64,000 nucleotides of DNA from Magnolia sinica (GCF_029962835.1 NC_080591.1:45825501-45889500); one strand, 5' to 3'. Counted from the first letter of the stretch, positions 1-12,460 are shown. Notes: a model not told the origin generated them from the letters alone. Program-made: numbers and translations.

Positions 1-1010
1 CCCATGAGGATAAACATTGATAACAATGAAAGGGCTGGTCCAATGAGATCGGAGTTTGCCTGGAAAGAGATGTAATCGAGAATTATACAAAAGGACCTTC
101 TGACCTGGTGTGAATGATTTTTGAAGAATGTGTTGGTCGTGAAATGCCTTTATCCTATCCTTGTAAGTTCTCGAGTTCTCGTACACATCGTTCCGGATTT
201 CTTTGAGTTCATTCAACTGAAGTTTCCGTAGCGAGCTAGCATTATCCAAATTGTAATTCATATTTTTGATCGTCTAGTAGGCTCTATGTTCTAACTCCAC
301 AGGAAAGTGGCAAGCCTTCCCATAGACAAGTCTAAAGGGAGACATTCCAATAGGGGTTTTAAATGCAGTACGGTAAGCCCATAAGGCATCGGTCAATCGG
401 ATTGACCAATCCTTACGGTCAAGGTTAACCATCTTTTTCAAAATGTGTTTAATTTTCCTATTGGAAATCTCAGCTTGCCCACTTGTTTGTGGGTGGTATG
501 GAGTGCTCACTTTGTGAGAGATGCCATATTTCTTCATTAAATTCGTGAATAGCCTATTACAAAAGCCTCCATCACTAATGATGGCTCGAGCCATTCCGAA
601 CCGGGAAAGGATGTTTTCTTTTAAGAATTTAATGACCATTTAATGGTCATTGTTCCAGCATGGAATCACTTTGACCCATTTAGTGACATAGTCTATTGCT
701 AGCAAAATGTATGGATTTCCAAAGGATTGGGGAAATGGTCTCATGAAATCGATGTCTCAGCAATCAAATGCTTCTATAATAAGAATGGGGTTCAAGGGCA
801 TCATATTTCGACGGGACAATGCTCCCAATTTCTGACAATGCTCACAAGCTTTGTAAAACTCATGAGTGTCCCTGAACATAGTGGGCCAGTAAAAGCCACA
901 CTACAGAATCTTGGACGTGGTCTTTTTAGTAGAAAAGTGACCACCATAGGCCTGAGAGTGACAGAAGGATATGACACTTTGGTGTTAATTGTCTGGCACA
1001 CATCTCCTTA
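1..1010 (-). pseudogene. pol: Athila #1 integrase, degenerate
   Basis: The product would join element cDNA to host DNA in the nucleus. The minus strand shows an HHCC zinc-finger region (about 1000-800), the first catalytic Asp in DIDFMRPFP (about 735-760), the second Asp in ISDGG and the Glu in [12 protein letters not shown] (within 274-639). A TGA replaces the Trp just before DIDFM, and the zinc-finger part lies in another frame from the core. The core around the second Asp is shortened compared with the plus-strand copy at 34689, which reads [10 protein letters not shown]. The part from 273 to 1 matches the C-terminal region of that copy. The identification is strong from these motifs; the gene is clearly broken. 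Confidence 0.88.
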
Positions 1011-1261
1011 AGATTTGGTCTAGGCAATATTTAAACAAATATGGATCATCCCAGAAAAACTTACGAACTTGGTGAAGAATTTTTTCTTATCTTGCGCAGT
1101 CTAATGTGTCGGCATGAAACCTATACCAAGATAATTAGCAATATCAACCTACCAAGGTAAAATGGGTAACTTTGAACAATTGTTCGTCAGGGAACATGTC
1201 ATTAATATATGTCGTGTCAAGGAAATTAGGGAGATCAAGGCGGGAAAGATGGTCAGCCACT

Positions 1262-1745
1262 ACGTTCTCTACTCCTTTTTATCTTTTATTTTTAAATCAA
1301 ATTCTTGGAGTAGGAGGATCCATCTAATCAGGTGGGGCTTAGCATCATTCTTAGAAAGAAGATACTTGAGCGCTGCATGATCCGTGTAAACAATGATCTT
1401 GAATCTGATCAAGTAGGACCTAAATTTATCCAAAGTGAATATTACGGCTAAGAGTTCCTTTTCCATAATAAAGTAGTTCACTTGGGCAGGATTTAGAATT
1501 CTACTTGCGTAATGAATAACATAGGGCTTCTTATCTTTTCTCTGGCCTAACACCACCCCAAGAGCATAGTCAGACACTTTCACATAAGTTCAAAAGGAAG
1601 GCTCCAATCGGATGGCTGCATGATAGGTGTAATGGTTAACATGCCCTTAAGCTTAGTGAAAGCTTCCTGGCATTGCTCAGTCCACTTGAATGGTGCATCC
1701 TTTTGAAATAGATTACATAAAGGACGAGAGAGATGACTAAAGTCC
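1262..1745 (-). pseudogene. pol: Athila #1 RNase H domain
   Basis: This part of pol would remove RNA from the RNA-DNA hybrid during reverse transcription. The open stretch 1583-1269 carries [20 protein letters not shown], then [18 protein letters not shown] and [15 protein letters not shown], all typical of gypsy RNase H and its connection. The frame ends near 1269, where the plus-strand copy continues with [13 protein letters not shown]. The segment from 1583 to 1745 joins it to RT and is shifted in frame. It lies between RT and integrase, as expected. Confidence 0.85.
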
Positions 1746-2811
1746 TTTATAAATCTCCTGTAAAATTCGACGTGTCCTAAGAAGGATCACACGTCTCGTA
1801 TGTTCTTAGGTGGAGGTAGGTTAGAGATAAGATCAATTTTAACTTTATCTACCTCAATTCCCTTGGACGAGATGATATGTCCAAGGATAATTCCCTTACG
1901 AACCATGAAATGACACTTCTCCCAATTGAGTACCAAATTCTTTTCCACACATCGCTTCAGCACATTTTTAAGATTCTCTAAGTAATCGCTGAAAGATGGA
2001 CCAAACACAGAAAAGTCATCCATGAAGACCTCTAGATATTGCCCCACCATGTCAGAAAAATACTCATCATGCATATTTAAAAAGTGGCAGGGGCATTACA
2101 TAGTCTGAATGACATCCTTCAGTAAACAAATGTGCCAAAAGGACATATGAATGTGGTCTTTTCCTGATCTTCAGGGGCTATCTCTATCTGGTTATAGCCT
2201 GAATACACGTCAAGGAAACAGTAATATGAATGACTAGCTAGCCTTTCCAAAATTTGATCAATGAAGGATAAAGGAAAGTGATCCTTCCTTGTGATGGTAT
2301 TCAACTTTCTATAGTCAATGCACATTCTCCAACCAGTAGTAACTCTAGTTGGCATGAGTTCATTATTAACATTGGTTCCAATGGTGATTCCAGACTTATT
2401 GGGAACCACCTGAGTTGGACTCACCCATTGACTATTGGATATAGGGTATATGATACCCACATCCAATAGTTTAAGAACCTCAGCCATAACCACTTCTTTC
2501 ATGTTTGGATTTAGTATACATTGTGATTGCCGAGAGGTCTTCGCATTATTCTCGAGATAAATGCGGTGAGTACAAACTGAAGGGTCAATTCTCTTGAGGT
2601 CTGCAATCATCCATCCAATGGCTCCCTTATGCTCAATGAGAGTAGATATGAGCATACTCTCCTGTTCTAGCTCAAGGTGGGAAGAAATCACTACCGGGTA
2701 TGTCTCATCTTGACATAAATAGACGTATTTCAAATCTAAGGGCAACGGTTTTAGGTCAAGCTTTGGCGCCTTGAGGCCAGACGGTAGAGGCACTACTTCA
2801 GTTTGGGCCAA
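1745..2811 (-). pseudogene. pol: Athila #1 reverse transcriptase
   Basis: This is the RNA-dependent DNA polymerase of the element. The 2811-2119 stretch (230 codons) holds GWRMCIDYRKLNT, then LDVYSGYNQIEIAPEDQEKT with the motif A Asp, and ends at CPFGTFVY. Motif B follows as MSFRLCNAPATF near 2115-2075, then a stop. The catalytic FMDDFSVFGPSF is in the next open stretch (2074-1787). The polymerase motifs are therefore present but split over at least two reading frames. The N-terminal part (2811 to about 2600) is the protease-RT linker. Confidence 0.9.
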
Positions 2812-2829
2812 TTCTTCAAATTGTGGCCT

Positions 2830-3480
2830 TCACCGGTTAACTTCAAGTACCGGTACGGTATCAAGGATGACACCTGTCTCCCTAATTGTATCATCATCTA
2901 AATCATGGGAGTGGGCCAAGCACGTCTTTAGAGGGTCAGAGGAATAGGTTAAAAGTGTTCTATTTTCCATGAAAGAGTCAATCATGTTAATGTCGTGAAA
3001 ATCGTCATCATCCTCTAACCGTTTGCCTGTGTTGAAAAATATATTCAACTTCAACGTTATATTCCCGAAAGACATACTCATGACTCCATTCTTACAATTA
3101 ATGATTGCGTTTGAAGTGGCAAGGAATGGATGACCAAGAATGATGGGAATTTGAGTGCTCATGTTACTGATGGTTCCGTATCCAGGACGATAAAATCTAC
3201 CGGTAGTAGAATTTGTCAACCTGGACCAACACATCCTCAATTATCCCTCTCGGTATACGAACTGAGCAATCAACAAGTTGTAATGTGGTTAAGGTGGGTT
3301 TCAATTCACCCAAACCTAACTGTTTGTAGACCGAGTAGGGAATCAGATTTACGCTTGCTCCTAAGTCAAGAAGTGCGTACTTAATTCAGTAGTTCCCATT
3401 TACACAAGGTATGGTTGGGCTACCGGGATCCTTGAATTTCTGTGGCACATCTTGTTTCAAGATGACACTCACTTTCTTAG
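2830..3480 (-). pseudogene. pol: Athila #1 aspartic protease region
   Basis: This would process the Gag-Pol polyprotein. The 3240-2830 stretch contains MSTQIPIILGHPFLATSNAI, the C-terminal ILG motif of Athila proteases, followed by a linker of acidic residues. The N-terminal part with the active-site region lies upstream (3480-3240) in a different frame. It aligns by position with the copy at 31836, where DLGVS is visible. Confidence is lower for the N-terminal half because it is not in one open frame. Confidence 0.75.
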
Positions 3481-4165
3481 TTAAGAAGATTTTCTTTTGA
3501 ATATTTTATCATCTTTTAGTCGTACACAAATCTTTTAGAAATTTGGCATATGAAGGTATTTGTTTAACCACATCTAGTAGAGGAATATATACCTTCACTT
3601 GTTTCAACACCTCTAAAATGTCTTGAGAGTTAGAGAGAGGTTTTGGTGCAACCAACCGTTAGGGGAATGGAGTAATCGGCTTGCCCCCAAGTTCCAGTTC
3701 TAATTCTTGTGGAGCAATGCTAAGTCTATCATTGTTGTCCTCTTTTGGGTCCTTAGGCTTTTCAGCCCTAACCGGAATGGTTTTGTCAATGGTCTTACCA
3801 CTCTTAAGAGTGGTAGTACATTTAGCTTGCTCCATTTGGTTTGAAGAGATCGGGTCACTAACTTCATATGGTGGTTTTGGATTGGGAAAAGGTTAAGCTG
3901 GAAGGCTCCCCTTATTCCCAATCTTATTCCTTGTGTCAAGCCCTTGTATGGCTTTTGTAAGGTCTTGAAAGGCTTGTAGCATCCCTTGATTGAAAAGCTC
4001 TTACTTTTGAAGATGTTTTAGAACCGGATCCTCTTGAGGTTTCTCTTGATTTGGAAATTGGTTGAAGAAACCTTGAGGGGTAGCGATTTGTCCATTCCTC
4101 CAACTAAAATTTGGATGATTTCTCCAACTAGGATTGTATGTATTGGAAGTAGGTCCATTGAAAGG
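3481..4165 (-). pseudogene. Athila #1 gag-protease linker
   Basis: This stretch joins the gag zinc knuckle to the protease. It is Pro/Lys/Gln-rich in the translatable parts (for example 3939-3700) and has no recognisable domain. The equivalent stretch in the plus-strand Athila copy is 31205-31835. It is broken by stops. Confidence 0.5.
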
Positions 4166-5253
4166 TCTTTAATAATTGTTTACAACATTAGATTGCTCAT
4201 TCAACACCACTTGAAAGGCAGGTATTGTCGGACAATTTTCAGTTGTGTGAATGTTACAAGCACAAATACCACAAATAGTTTCATTAACCTTATCCTTCTT
4301 TAATTCCATGGTCTCGACTTTTCTCATGAGATTATACAATTTAGCATTAATATTATCTTCCTCTTTCAGAAGGTATAATCCGCCCCTTTCCTTAAATTGA
4401 GTGGGCTTAGAAGTGGTGCTTGATTTTGGGTAAGTGTCCCATGATTGTGCGTTTTCAGCAAGTCTGTCCAAATAATCTCACACATCATCGATGTTTTTAT
4501 TCATGAATTCCCTATTGCATATTGTCTCGACCAATTGGTGCATGCAAGATGTCGGTCCATCATAGAAAAAGTGTGTAATGTGTCACATTTCAAAACCATT
4601 TTGTAGGCATGAACTAAAAAGATCCTTAAACCTTTCCCAACATTGGAAGAATGTTTCATCATCCTTTTGGGTGAAGTTCATGATTGACTTTCTAAGGGTG
4701 TTTGTCTTATGATGTGGAAAAAAATTTCTTTATAAACTCCCTTATCATATCATTCCATGTGCCAATAGATCGGGGACGTAGTGAATGCAACCACGTCTTA
4801 GCTTTCTCTTTTAAAGAAAAGGGAAAGGGTTTCAATCTGACTGTATCCTCAGACACGTTAGGAAAATATAATGTGGCTATAATCTCATCAAAGTCTTTCA
4901 AGTGCAGATATGGACTTTCATATTCAAGTCCATGAAATTTTGGAAGGAGTTGGATCACCCCTGGCTTAATATCATATTTTTTGGAAAAATCATGCATGAG
5001 GGTGTGCTCACCCCGCTGGTTGTAAATAATCTCACAAAATGCGAGGCGGGGGTGCTTGATGTACCTCATTCTCATCCTTGACTTCCTTAGCCCTAGGTTG
5101 AAGTTGTTGATTTACCGGTTGATTTACAGCCATCACTTCTATTAACTTTGAGGATCTCGAGTGGTGTCGAATCATGTAATGGATAGATAACCTCTCAACC
5201 AATCCTCCTTCACCTAAAAGATGTTGAGTGTTATCACGGACCCACTTGTGCAT
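4166..5253 (-). pseudogene. gag: Athila #1 gag
   Basis: Gag builds the virus-like particle and binds element RNA. The start chosen is the Met at 5253 (MHKWVRDN), because the same KWVRDN start occurs in the other two Athila copies. Motifs in order are a basic head, KPGVIQLLPKFHGLEYESPY, then FPFSLKEKAKTWLHSLRP and WNDMIREFIKKFF of the Retrotrans_gag fold. A complete CCHC knuckle, CGICACNIHTTENC, lies at about 4275-4230. The frame changes near 5060 and again near 4700. All three Athila gags here share this layout. Confidence 0.88.
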
Positions 5254-5534
5254 GAAGCACTCTCAGCCCTCAATTCAGATTCTAACCTAAACCTAAAAGA
5301 GAAAAATGAAATAGAAATCTTAGAAATAGAAAGAGAGAGAATTAGAAAGAAGTTACTAAATTAGAAGTTTCTATGTTAGGATCCTGCAAAAGAAAAAGGA
5401 AAGTGAATTAGTTTCTAAAAAAAAAACAACCTAGTTTATAAAAACGAAAAAGGAAAGTTTTTAAAAACAAATTAGGAAAGTTTCTAAATCTAAAAATAGA
5501 AAGAAAAGTTAGTTTTTAAAAACAAATTAGAAAT

Positions 5535-5712
5535 AACCCTAATCTTATCTTATCTAATCTTATCTTATCCTATCCTATCTAATCTTATCTTATCTTATCT
5601 TGTCTTATCTTATCTTATCCTATCTTATCCTATCATATCCTATCCTATCTTATCTTATCTTATCCTATCTTATCTTATATCATCTTATCTTATCTTATCC
5701 TATCTTATCTTA
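5535..5712. repeat. TATCT pentanucleotide array in the Athila #1 leader
   Basis: Imperfect tandem units of TATCT, with TATCC variants, run for about 175 bp between the primer site and gag. The plus-strand Athila leader (29600-30060) lacks this array and carries a different short repeat instead. Confidence 0.95.
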
Positions 5713-5903
5713 AAATTAAAAAATAAATTAGTTTTTTAAAAACGAAAAAGGAAAGTTTCTAAAAAAACTAATTAGGAAAGTTCTAAACCTATAATTAGAA
5801 AGTTTATAAAAATAGAAAACAAACCCTAAAAATAGAAAATGGAAAAACCCTAATCTTAACCTAATTTTAAAACTAGTTAATCTCAGAAAAACGTAACCGT
5901 TAA

Positions 5904-5921
5904 TCCTCGGCAATAGTGCCA
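5904..5921 (-). other. Primer binding site of Athila #1 (tRNA-Asp type)
   Basis: On the minus strand the 18 nt read TGGCACTATTGCCGAGGA, placed six bases inside the LTR end. The plus-strand copy has TGGCGCCATTGCCGGGGA. Both approximate the complement of the 3' end of plant tRNA-Asp (TGGCGCCGTTGCCGGGGA, from general knowledge). This copy has a few mismatches. Confidence 0.8.
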
Positions 5922-5927
5922 AAAACT

Positions 5928-8048
5928 TGTTCACAACCCCAAATGTAGGGTCACGATGTAGTAATAATCTTGGTAAGACCGATGTCGAATCCACAGGGAA
6001 TGAACCTTGTATGTATTCTAAAAGTAACTAGAACTAGAACTAGAAGAAGATGTAATATAAATCAAGAGAATTTAAGAGGATAATTGTAAATTATGTAACT
6101 AAAACTTGTAAAATTCAAAGGTGGGAAACTGGGGTTTCCAATGATCCACTTGTAGAGATCAGGGAGATCTATGCTTGATTCACGAACACAACTGGAATCA
6201 GAGTCCCATCTTCATCCAATTGGAAGATATTTCATTAAAAATTAAATCTGAACTTCCTTTGATCCAGTTCTCAATGACTAATAGGTATGAGAACTAGAAG
6301 TGATTCTATCATAAAACCGTGCCCATGAGACAAAGCAAATAACAGAATTTACCAATCCGCAACCAATCTGAGAGAATTGTGAATGTTAGGAAGGATTCCA
6401 TTATCCAACCATGCCCATAGGACGATGGTGAACAACAGGGTTCCTAATTTTACAATCACAATAATGAAAAGAACATACTTAAAGTTATCGCAGATCCATT
6501 GTAATTTAAGTCACAACAAACTATTAAAAACTACGAGTTTTCCTTATAATCAAACTAGAATCAAAGTCAGTTCAACTTAAATATGAATCAAAGCCATAGA
6601 AAAGATCCCATCACACTACAAGCTTCACCTCTTAGCCCTAGCTAAGAGGTTTACCAATCATAGACATGGTTAACTAAAAAAATATCAAAGGTAGAAAACT
6701 AAAGGAGGAGAAAAACTCTTTGAAGCCGGCTGTCCACTCTCTCTCTCTTTCTCTTGCTCACGTCCACTTTCCACGTCTGATGCCCCCTGTCTCTCTACAC
6801 TCTCTCCTTTTATGGCCATGGTGTAGGTCGGCCGGCTGGAGAGAACCATACTTAGCAAGAGGCGGTGGAGCTTGCGCGCTCCTCTCCTTTCGCAGCGAAA
6901 CCGCTAGACGAGTTGTGTTTAAAATGAGTTTGGGGGGAAAAATTATCTGTCTGCTGAAACTGACGATGTAGGAAGGGTCGTGACCCCCTTCTCCATCTTT
7001 TGGATGGTCTGGATCATCGATTTGACCGTGATCAAGGTCACACAATGGCCCACAGTGGGCCGGGCGGCGTCCGCACGTACTTGCTACAAATTTTAGAGTC
7101 GGTGGCATCAGTGGGGCCAATTATCATCGTCATCTAGAAAATCCACTCCATCCATTGGATTCACCTTGGAATTTCGGTCGGGAATGGACGTTTTTGCTCG
7201 GGTTTCGTACGGCCTAAGGAATCAAATCAGCTACAACTACTTTGATCATTGTAGGACAGTCTTCTTGTGATCGTTGTGGCCAGCACGTGCGCATGCATGG
7301 TTACAAATGGTCAACATGGGTTTGACTGGTTCGACTCCCTTGCAAGATAGACGGTTTGGATCGTCCACGTGGGCCATGATGTTGGCCCACAGCCGTTCGT
7401 AAGCGGACGTCGTCCGTCCAGTTTCCAAATCTGGGTGGGATTATGCAGGTCAGTAGACGCTAACTATTCTTGTTAGCATGGTACACAGCGAGTGCACTCC
7501 CGCTGTGTACACTAGCCACGTGAAGTGGGGTCCACCTTAATAGGTAGAGCAGTCTACTCCATCCATTCAGTTTTTCAACTAATTTAAGGGGTGGAGCCCA
7601 AATTTGAGGCATATCGAGAGATCAGGTGGGCCCCAAATTAGTGATTTATGGCTGATCTTTCTATTGGATCACTTCCACAAAGATCCAAGGGCTGAAATTT
7701 TGTGTACGGTTATTTTATGATCCTTAGGTCGGATATAAAGTTTGTGCCAAACGGATGGTGGGAACCTTGTTATCTTGCATTCAAGATGATTTTCAGGCTT
7801 CCTTATCTTTAATCACTTAGTTTCATCAGATCTTTAGCATGTGAATTCTTCAATCTCGATCTCCTAAGATTCGTCCCATGCCTTGGTGATTCTTGAGCAT
7901 CAAATCTATGCCTTTAGTACCCTTTTCAATCCAAGCTCTTAAATTCACCTTGCAACACAAACATAATTAAAATAGAATGTTAAGCATTATCATGTTCATA
8001 AAACTAAGTAATAACTGGGGTCTAATATGTAATATTTGACCCTTAACA
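5928..8048 (-). mobile_element. 5' LTR of Athila #1
   Basis: On the minus strand it starts TGTTAAGGG (8048) and ends TGTGAACA (5928), so it has TG..CA ends. The first about 350 bp and the last about 700 bp are recognisably like the LTR at 27906-29571. The middle (roughly 6700-7600, the U3 core) is unrelated and richer in GC and CT, making the LTR 2.1 kb instead of 1.7 kb. A weak TATA-like ATAAAAGG lies near 6809-6817 on the minus strand. Confidence 0.85.
7481..7510. repeat. Perfect 10-bp inverted repeat in the Athila #1 U3
   Basis: GTACACAGCG at 7481-7490 is the exact reverse complement of CGCTGTGTAC at 7501-7510, with a 10-nt loop. A CCACGTG-type sequence follows about 8 bp downstream on the plus strand. 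The other Athila LTRs lack it. Confidence 0.85.
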
Positions 8049-9066
8049 CAGAGCCCTGGTGTCGCTAGGGCGTACAGTGATCATGTCACTCAAATACGAG
8101 ATGCATGAGTCATACTATCCAGTCATGCATCAATCTTGCGCGAATCGTGCACTCATGTGGGGCAACTCCGTCTCTCAGGGAGTCCCATAAACAACCAGCC
8201 TAATGGCATATGTTCTGATCAATCACTCCTCATAACAAGCATGCAGATGATGCATATGTGCATGTATCATGATATTATACTAAGCATGAGTATCAGATGC
8301 ATCAGGTGACAATCAGCCTTAACTGGTATGTTGCCTACAAGAGTAGGGATTGAATGATACGCCCCACAAGACATAAAGGAGTCTGTATGGAATGGTCCGT
8401 GTTAGACTATTATAACCTACTTAAGGTACTAGCATATCATATATCCTATGGCGGGTTCCATGCAAGGACAGTGGATCTAACCCATGTATTAAGGTAGTTT
8501 CCACATAATGGATATCCCAAATCTTATACTACACATTCTTCCATCTATAAGAAGTGGTGATGATGTACTCTTCTATATATATAGTGGGCAGTCTAGATGC
8601 CACACTATATTAAGGATGTACCTCATGGGGTGAATCATACAACAATGGGAGTCAAGATGATGACCCTAAGTATATTAAGTGGGCTTCCTCACCCCCTCTA
8701 TCATGTAGTAAGTTGGGCTTTCTTGTGGGGCCTAATACAAACAATGTGAGTCTACAAGTCATGGTGATTCCTACAAGGGTTGTGGAAAGCACTAGCATGA
8801 ATGGGGGCCCAATGGTTTGGGTTAGCCCACTAGGGTAAGATGGGTAACACTTATGGAGGCTTAAAGATTTGGGATAGCCTAATAAGGGAAGGATAGTAGT
8901 GGGCTTAACAACGGGCCCTAGGGAGGATTACAATGTGGACATTTAACCACCATTTCTCCCAAGGTGTGGCCCATTTTGAACCAACCGTATAATGGGGGCC
9001 CATGGTCCTTAGACTAGCTAGGAAGATGGATGGGCATCATAAACATTATGCCATACATCAAGATGG
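8049..9066 (-). mobile_element. LTR-A piece 1 (distal part of a Tekay-type LTR)
   Basis: This stretch has no coding signal. It is rich in ATGCAT-type words (8200-8310) and in TGGGCC and GGGCCC words like those in the LTR pieces at 12410-13529. Its right edge continues across the solo LTR, because the flanks GATGG (9062-9066) and GGTGG (12410-12414) look like a target duplication. Assignment to the same LTR as 21253-22189 is inferred from this nesting. The left edge is cut by the Athila LTR, so the true LTR end is not seen. Confidence 0.6.
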
Positions 9067-12000
9067 TGTAACGCCCTGAAAATCGGGGGTCAAGTAAAAG
9101 TCCAACTCCCGAGTTCCAACACATCACTTATGCAACATATTTAATGATGATTAAATGTTGTCTGTATTAGTGCATAAAACATGAATAAGATTAAGCCAAA
9201 TCAGCAAAACATAATCCAATGACAGTTGTAATACGCAAGCGAAAGACTGACTCAAATATGTATAACTCTACAAATCAGTATAAGTCCCCAAAGTATGTAT
9301 GCATCGCCAGGTCAATAATTACATGTATTGTTTTCAAATTTCAAAATATCAAAATGTAATAAGCCACTACAGGTATAACCTTGAAGCCCCCGTCGATTCA
9401 GAACGGTCTACGAGAACTCGCCTGAATACTACATATATGAGAATGCCTCCTCATTATCCTCAAAGTCCGGCTCTGCCTCGCAGGCTATGCCATCATCTGA
9501 ACCTACAATAGGGTCTGGTAGGTGTTCAAGACACCGTCCCATAATGTAGGAGTGAGTGATCAACTCAGTGGAACAATAAAGCAAAGGTTAACATGTTATC
9601 AATTCAATTAAGCAGTAATGATAAAGTAATACAATCGAACATCCCTAAGTACTCTGATTAATGCAGGAATGGTATGAATAAATGATGCATGCCCTCGCCT
9701 GCACTCCCTCAGCGATCTTCATCTAACGGTCGTGCATGTCAGTCACTTCCTCGTGCTCTCTACACATCACCAAATGACACATGTAATGTGGTGCATGAAT
9801 ATGATTACCAAGTTCTTATTAGTCTTTTTCATACAGCATGATTGGGAAGCTAAGGTACCTCCCTTGTATCAATTCCCAAACGATGATCTATTCTAGGTCG
9901 TCAGTCCTAGTAAATCTTATATGATATTGCAGTTCTAGGTAGCTGTTAAGGGATCGTCACCTTATCAGTGCAGGCCTAGTGTACTCTTGTTGCTATGTAA
10001 GGGTTCGTCGCCTCTACGCAGTCTTAGAGTATGCTCGAGGTCACTACAAAGGGCTCGTCACCTTATCAGTGTAGGCCGACAGTTCGAATACAGTGTTCCA
10101 TACCACCATATTCGGCTCACGAGACTATGTTGCTCACTGGACACTACACGGAGGCTCGTCACCCCAGCGTAGGCCGACAGCTCAACCACGGTGTCCCATA
10201 TCACCATGCCTGGCTCATGAGTCTTAGCGGATCGAGGTACCAAAGTTTAAAGGGGTTTTCACTGGTGAGTTTGGTACCCTAGATTCAAGTAGTAGTGTCC
10301 ATACATGGTGAACATACATCGGGTCAATCAGGTTACTTGACGAGCTCGACTGGTACGAGCGCACATCGAATTGATCGACATGAAGTGCACGAGCACTCCG
10401 TGTGGCCTAGCCATTGTCAATAACTGAAGTATGGCTCGGACTCATCGAACATGTCCTGTGGGTGAAAACAACCTCAGCCACCAAATCAGAACCTGTTACC
10501 GATTGCCTGGATTATTACATAGTCCCAACCACACTCAGTACCAACAAGAGTTCATGTGAGATAATCAAGCAGTAAGTAATTCAAATCCTACAACCATTTA
10601 AGCATTTTATGAAATACAATATAAACATGAATTCACACATATGTATCTCATAAGTAACCAGACAATATAATATATGGTACATAAAGGGATTTATACACAC
10701 GGTTAAGGTAGTTGAGAACCTTATCTCAACGCCCATATACAATACAAATCACCAATTACTTGTTCATATAGACAATTTATCAAACACTTATACTACACCT
10801 ATTGACATACATGACATATGTTGATTTTTAACATATACTTGGACAAATCCTTCCGACAAGGAGTTGTCACATACACCATCATCATGCACTTACATCCCAT
10901 AGCCACGGTAGGCACAAATCATGATTTTATATTCATTCAGTCATTTCAACAAACACTTAAACTACACCCTTCAACATACATGGCATACATCGGTCATAAC
11001 ATGTATTTGAGTGGATCCTTTCGCCAAGGAGTTGTTACAAATGTAACTATCCCCTATCCATGACAGATAATCATGGCAAACACGAATCCCAATTTTACAC
11101 GCATTCAATCATTTCAACAAATACTTAGAATACACTATAGTCAATATAGTTCATATATATCTGAAACGCGAAACAAACGACGCATTTGGCATGTGAAATA
11201 GCACCCATGTCAGTAATAAACCATTAACTGACATTGAAAGCCTTGAAAACCATAACCTATACGTTTATAGTCCTCACCTTTTGCCGGTAGACTCGTAACG
11301 AACTCAGTTTTAAAGCTAAGTCTTTGTTTACGGCAGATTGGCAACCTATAGCATAAATTAGGTTATATATTTCATAACTTACACTATTTGAAACCCTAAA
11401 ACAGATTAGGGTTAGGTTTTCTTACCTAAGAACAGAATCAGAATCGCCTGTATAGCGATAAAGGAGTGGTGGTTGAGTGCGTAGAATAGCGGAATCGAAT
11501 CCCAGGAAGAATCTCCAACTCTCACTCTCACTTTCTCTCTTTTCCCTTCTCTTTTCTCTCCTCTCTCCCCTAGGGTTTCTCAAATTCGTATGGGGTGAGA
11601 GAGAGAGAGGGTTTAAGGTCCTTATATAGGCCCGGGACTGATGGAAATGGCCCCAGGGTCAAGGTATACTTATGTTTTATCTAAATATGGACTGTTCCGG
11701 TCCAACGAAGCACTTCTGGTGGCCCCTTTTCCATGTGCGGTCGGCCTTAAGTTCCCTAACCATGGATCTAGGTCAGGCTAAGTTTTCGTTCCAATTGGAT
11801 TTACAGATCAGCCGTGGTGGACCAGTTTCAGTTCAACGGTCACGATCACTCGATCAGGGCCACAAGTACACTGACATGTGTGGGACATTTCTCCTGATCT
11901 GAGGGTGTATTTAGGTTAGATTCTGACGGTCTGGATCCTTATATTTGGCCCGCAAGCGACAAGACTCAAATTACTTAAATTCAGATTTTTATTTCTAAAT

Positions 12001-12409
12001 ATTTTCACGTTTCTCACACACTTTGCTCCAGGCTCAAGTTGTGCATTTCTAGACACAATTAGGACTTGATTTTCGAAGGGGTTGTCAAGTCCAGTAATGA
12101 GGTCATAACTGTATAGTTCGCGGGCATCGGACTTTCGACGTGCGGTCCAGGTCCGATACAGAGTTTCGGTGTACTCCCGAGAGCAACCGGGTTTAAGGAT
12201 GGACTCTAGATTTCAGGGTATTGTAGCGTCAATGATTCTGCACATTTTGGGTCTTGCAGATCATATTTAAAGTGATTATAGCTAATTTCACAAGCACTCT
12301 AGTTTAACACTTGCTAACATTAACCTAATTTTCTAAAGGTTTTTGTCCTGGGTAATTTCTGCCTGAGGTGGTACTCGGGTCTTTGTACGAATTTTTCCGA
12401 GACATTACA
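9067..12409 (-). mobile_element. Solo LTR of a Tekay-like gypsy family (same family as 53450-56599)
   Basis: The plus strand begins TGTAACGCCCTGAAAATC and ends GACATTACA. Read on the minus strand it begins TGTAATG and then matches the LTR start at 53450, including the words CCCGAGTAC and TCAGGCAG. It also shares with that LTR the internal repeats of type GGCTCGTCACC..GTAGGCCGACAG. No PBS, PPT or coding sequence adjoins it. Its flanks GATGG and GGTGG are 4/5 identical, which fits a 5 bp target duplication. A TATATAA-type TATA box lies near 11620 on the minus strand. Confidence 0.85.
9880..10240. repeat. Imperfect tandem repeats inside the solo LTR
   Basis: Units of roughly 75-110 bp containing GGCTCGTCACC, GTAGGCCGACAG and CCATACCACCAT..GGCTCATGAG recur here about three times. 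The related LTR at 55400-55570 has the same units in reverse orientation. Short reading frames across them are by-products of the repeat. Confidence 0.7.
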
Positions 12410-12460
12410 GGTGGGCTTACATATCACAATTGTGCCTTACACAAGGGTCTGATATATCAC

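Larger units (their letters stand above)
1..8048 (-). mobile_element. Athila-type Ty3-gypsy element #1 (5' LTR, leader, gag, pol; 3' end off the window)
   Basis: Read on the minus strand the order is LTR (8048 to 5928), PBS, leader, gag, protease, RT, RNase H and integrase, which is the gypsy gene order. The gag type, the DLG-type protease family and the tRNA-Asp-like primer site point to the Athila lineage. The LTR begins TGTTAAGGGTCAAATATT, close to the LTR start of the complete element at 27906. Integrase runs to base 1, so the post-pol region and 3' LTR lie outside. Frameshifts and stops make it defective. The base after the LTR (8049) belongs to another LTR, so this element probably inserted into it. 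Confidence 0.9.

Noticed and set aside
6720..7120. Overlapping frames on both strands in the Athila #1 LTR
   Set aside because: They lie in U3 sequence with no motif, and each is a shadow of the other strand.
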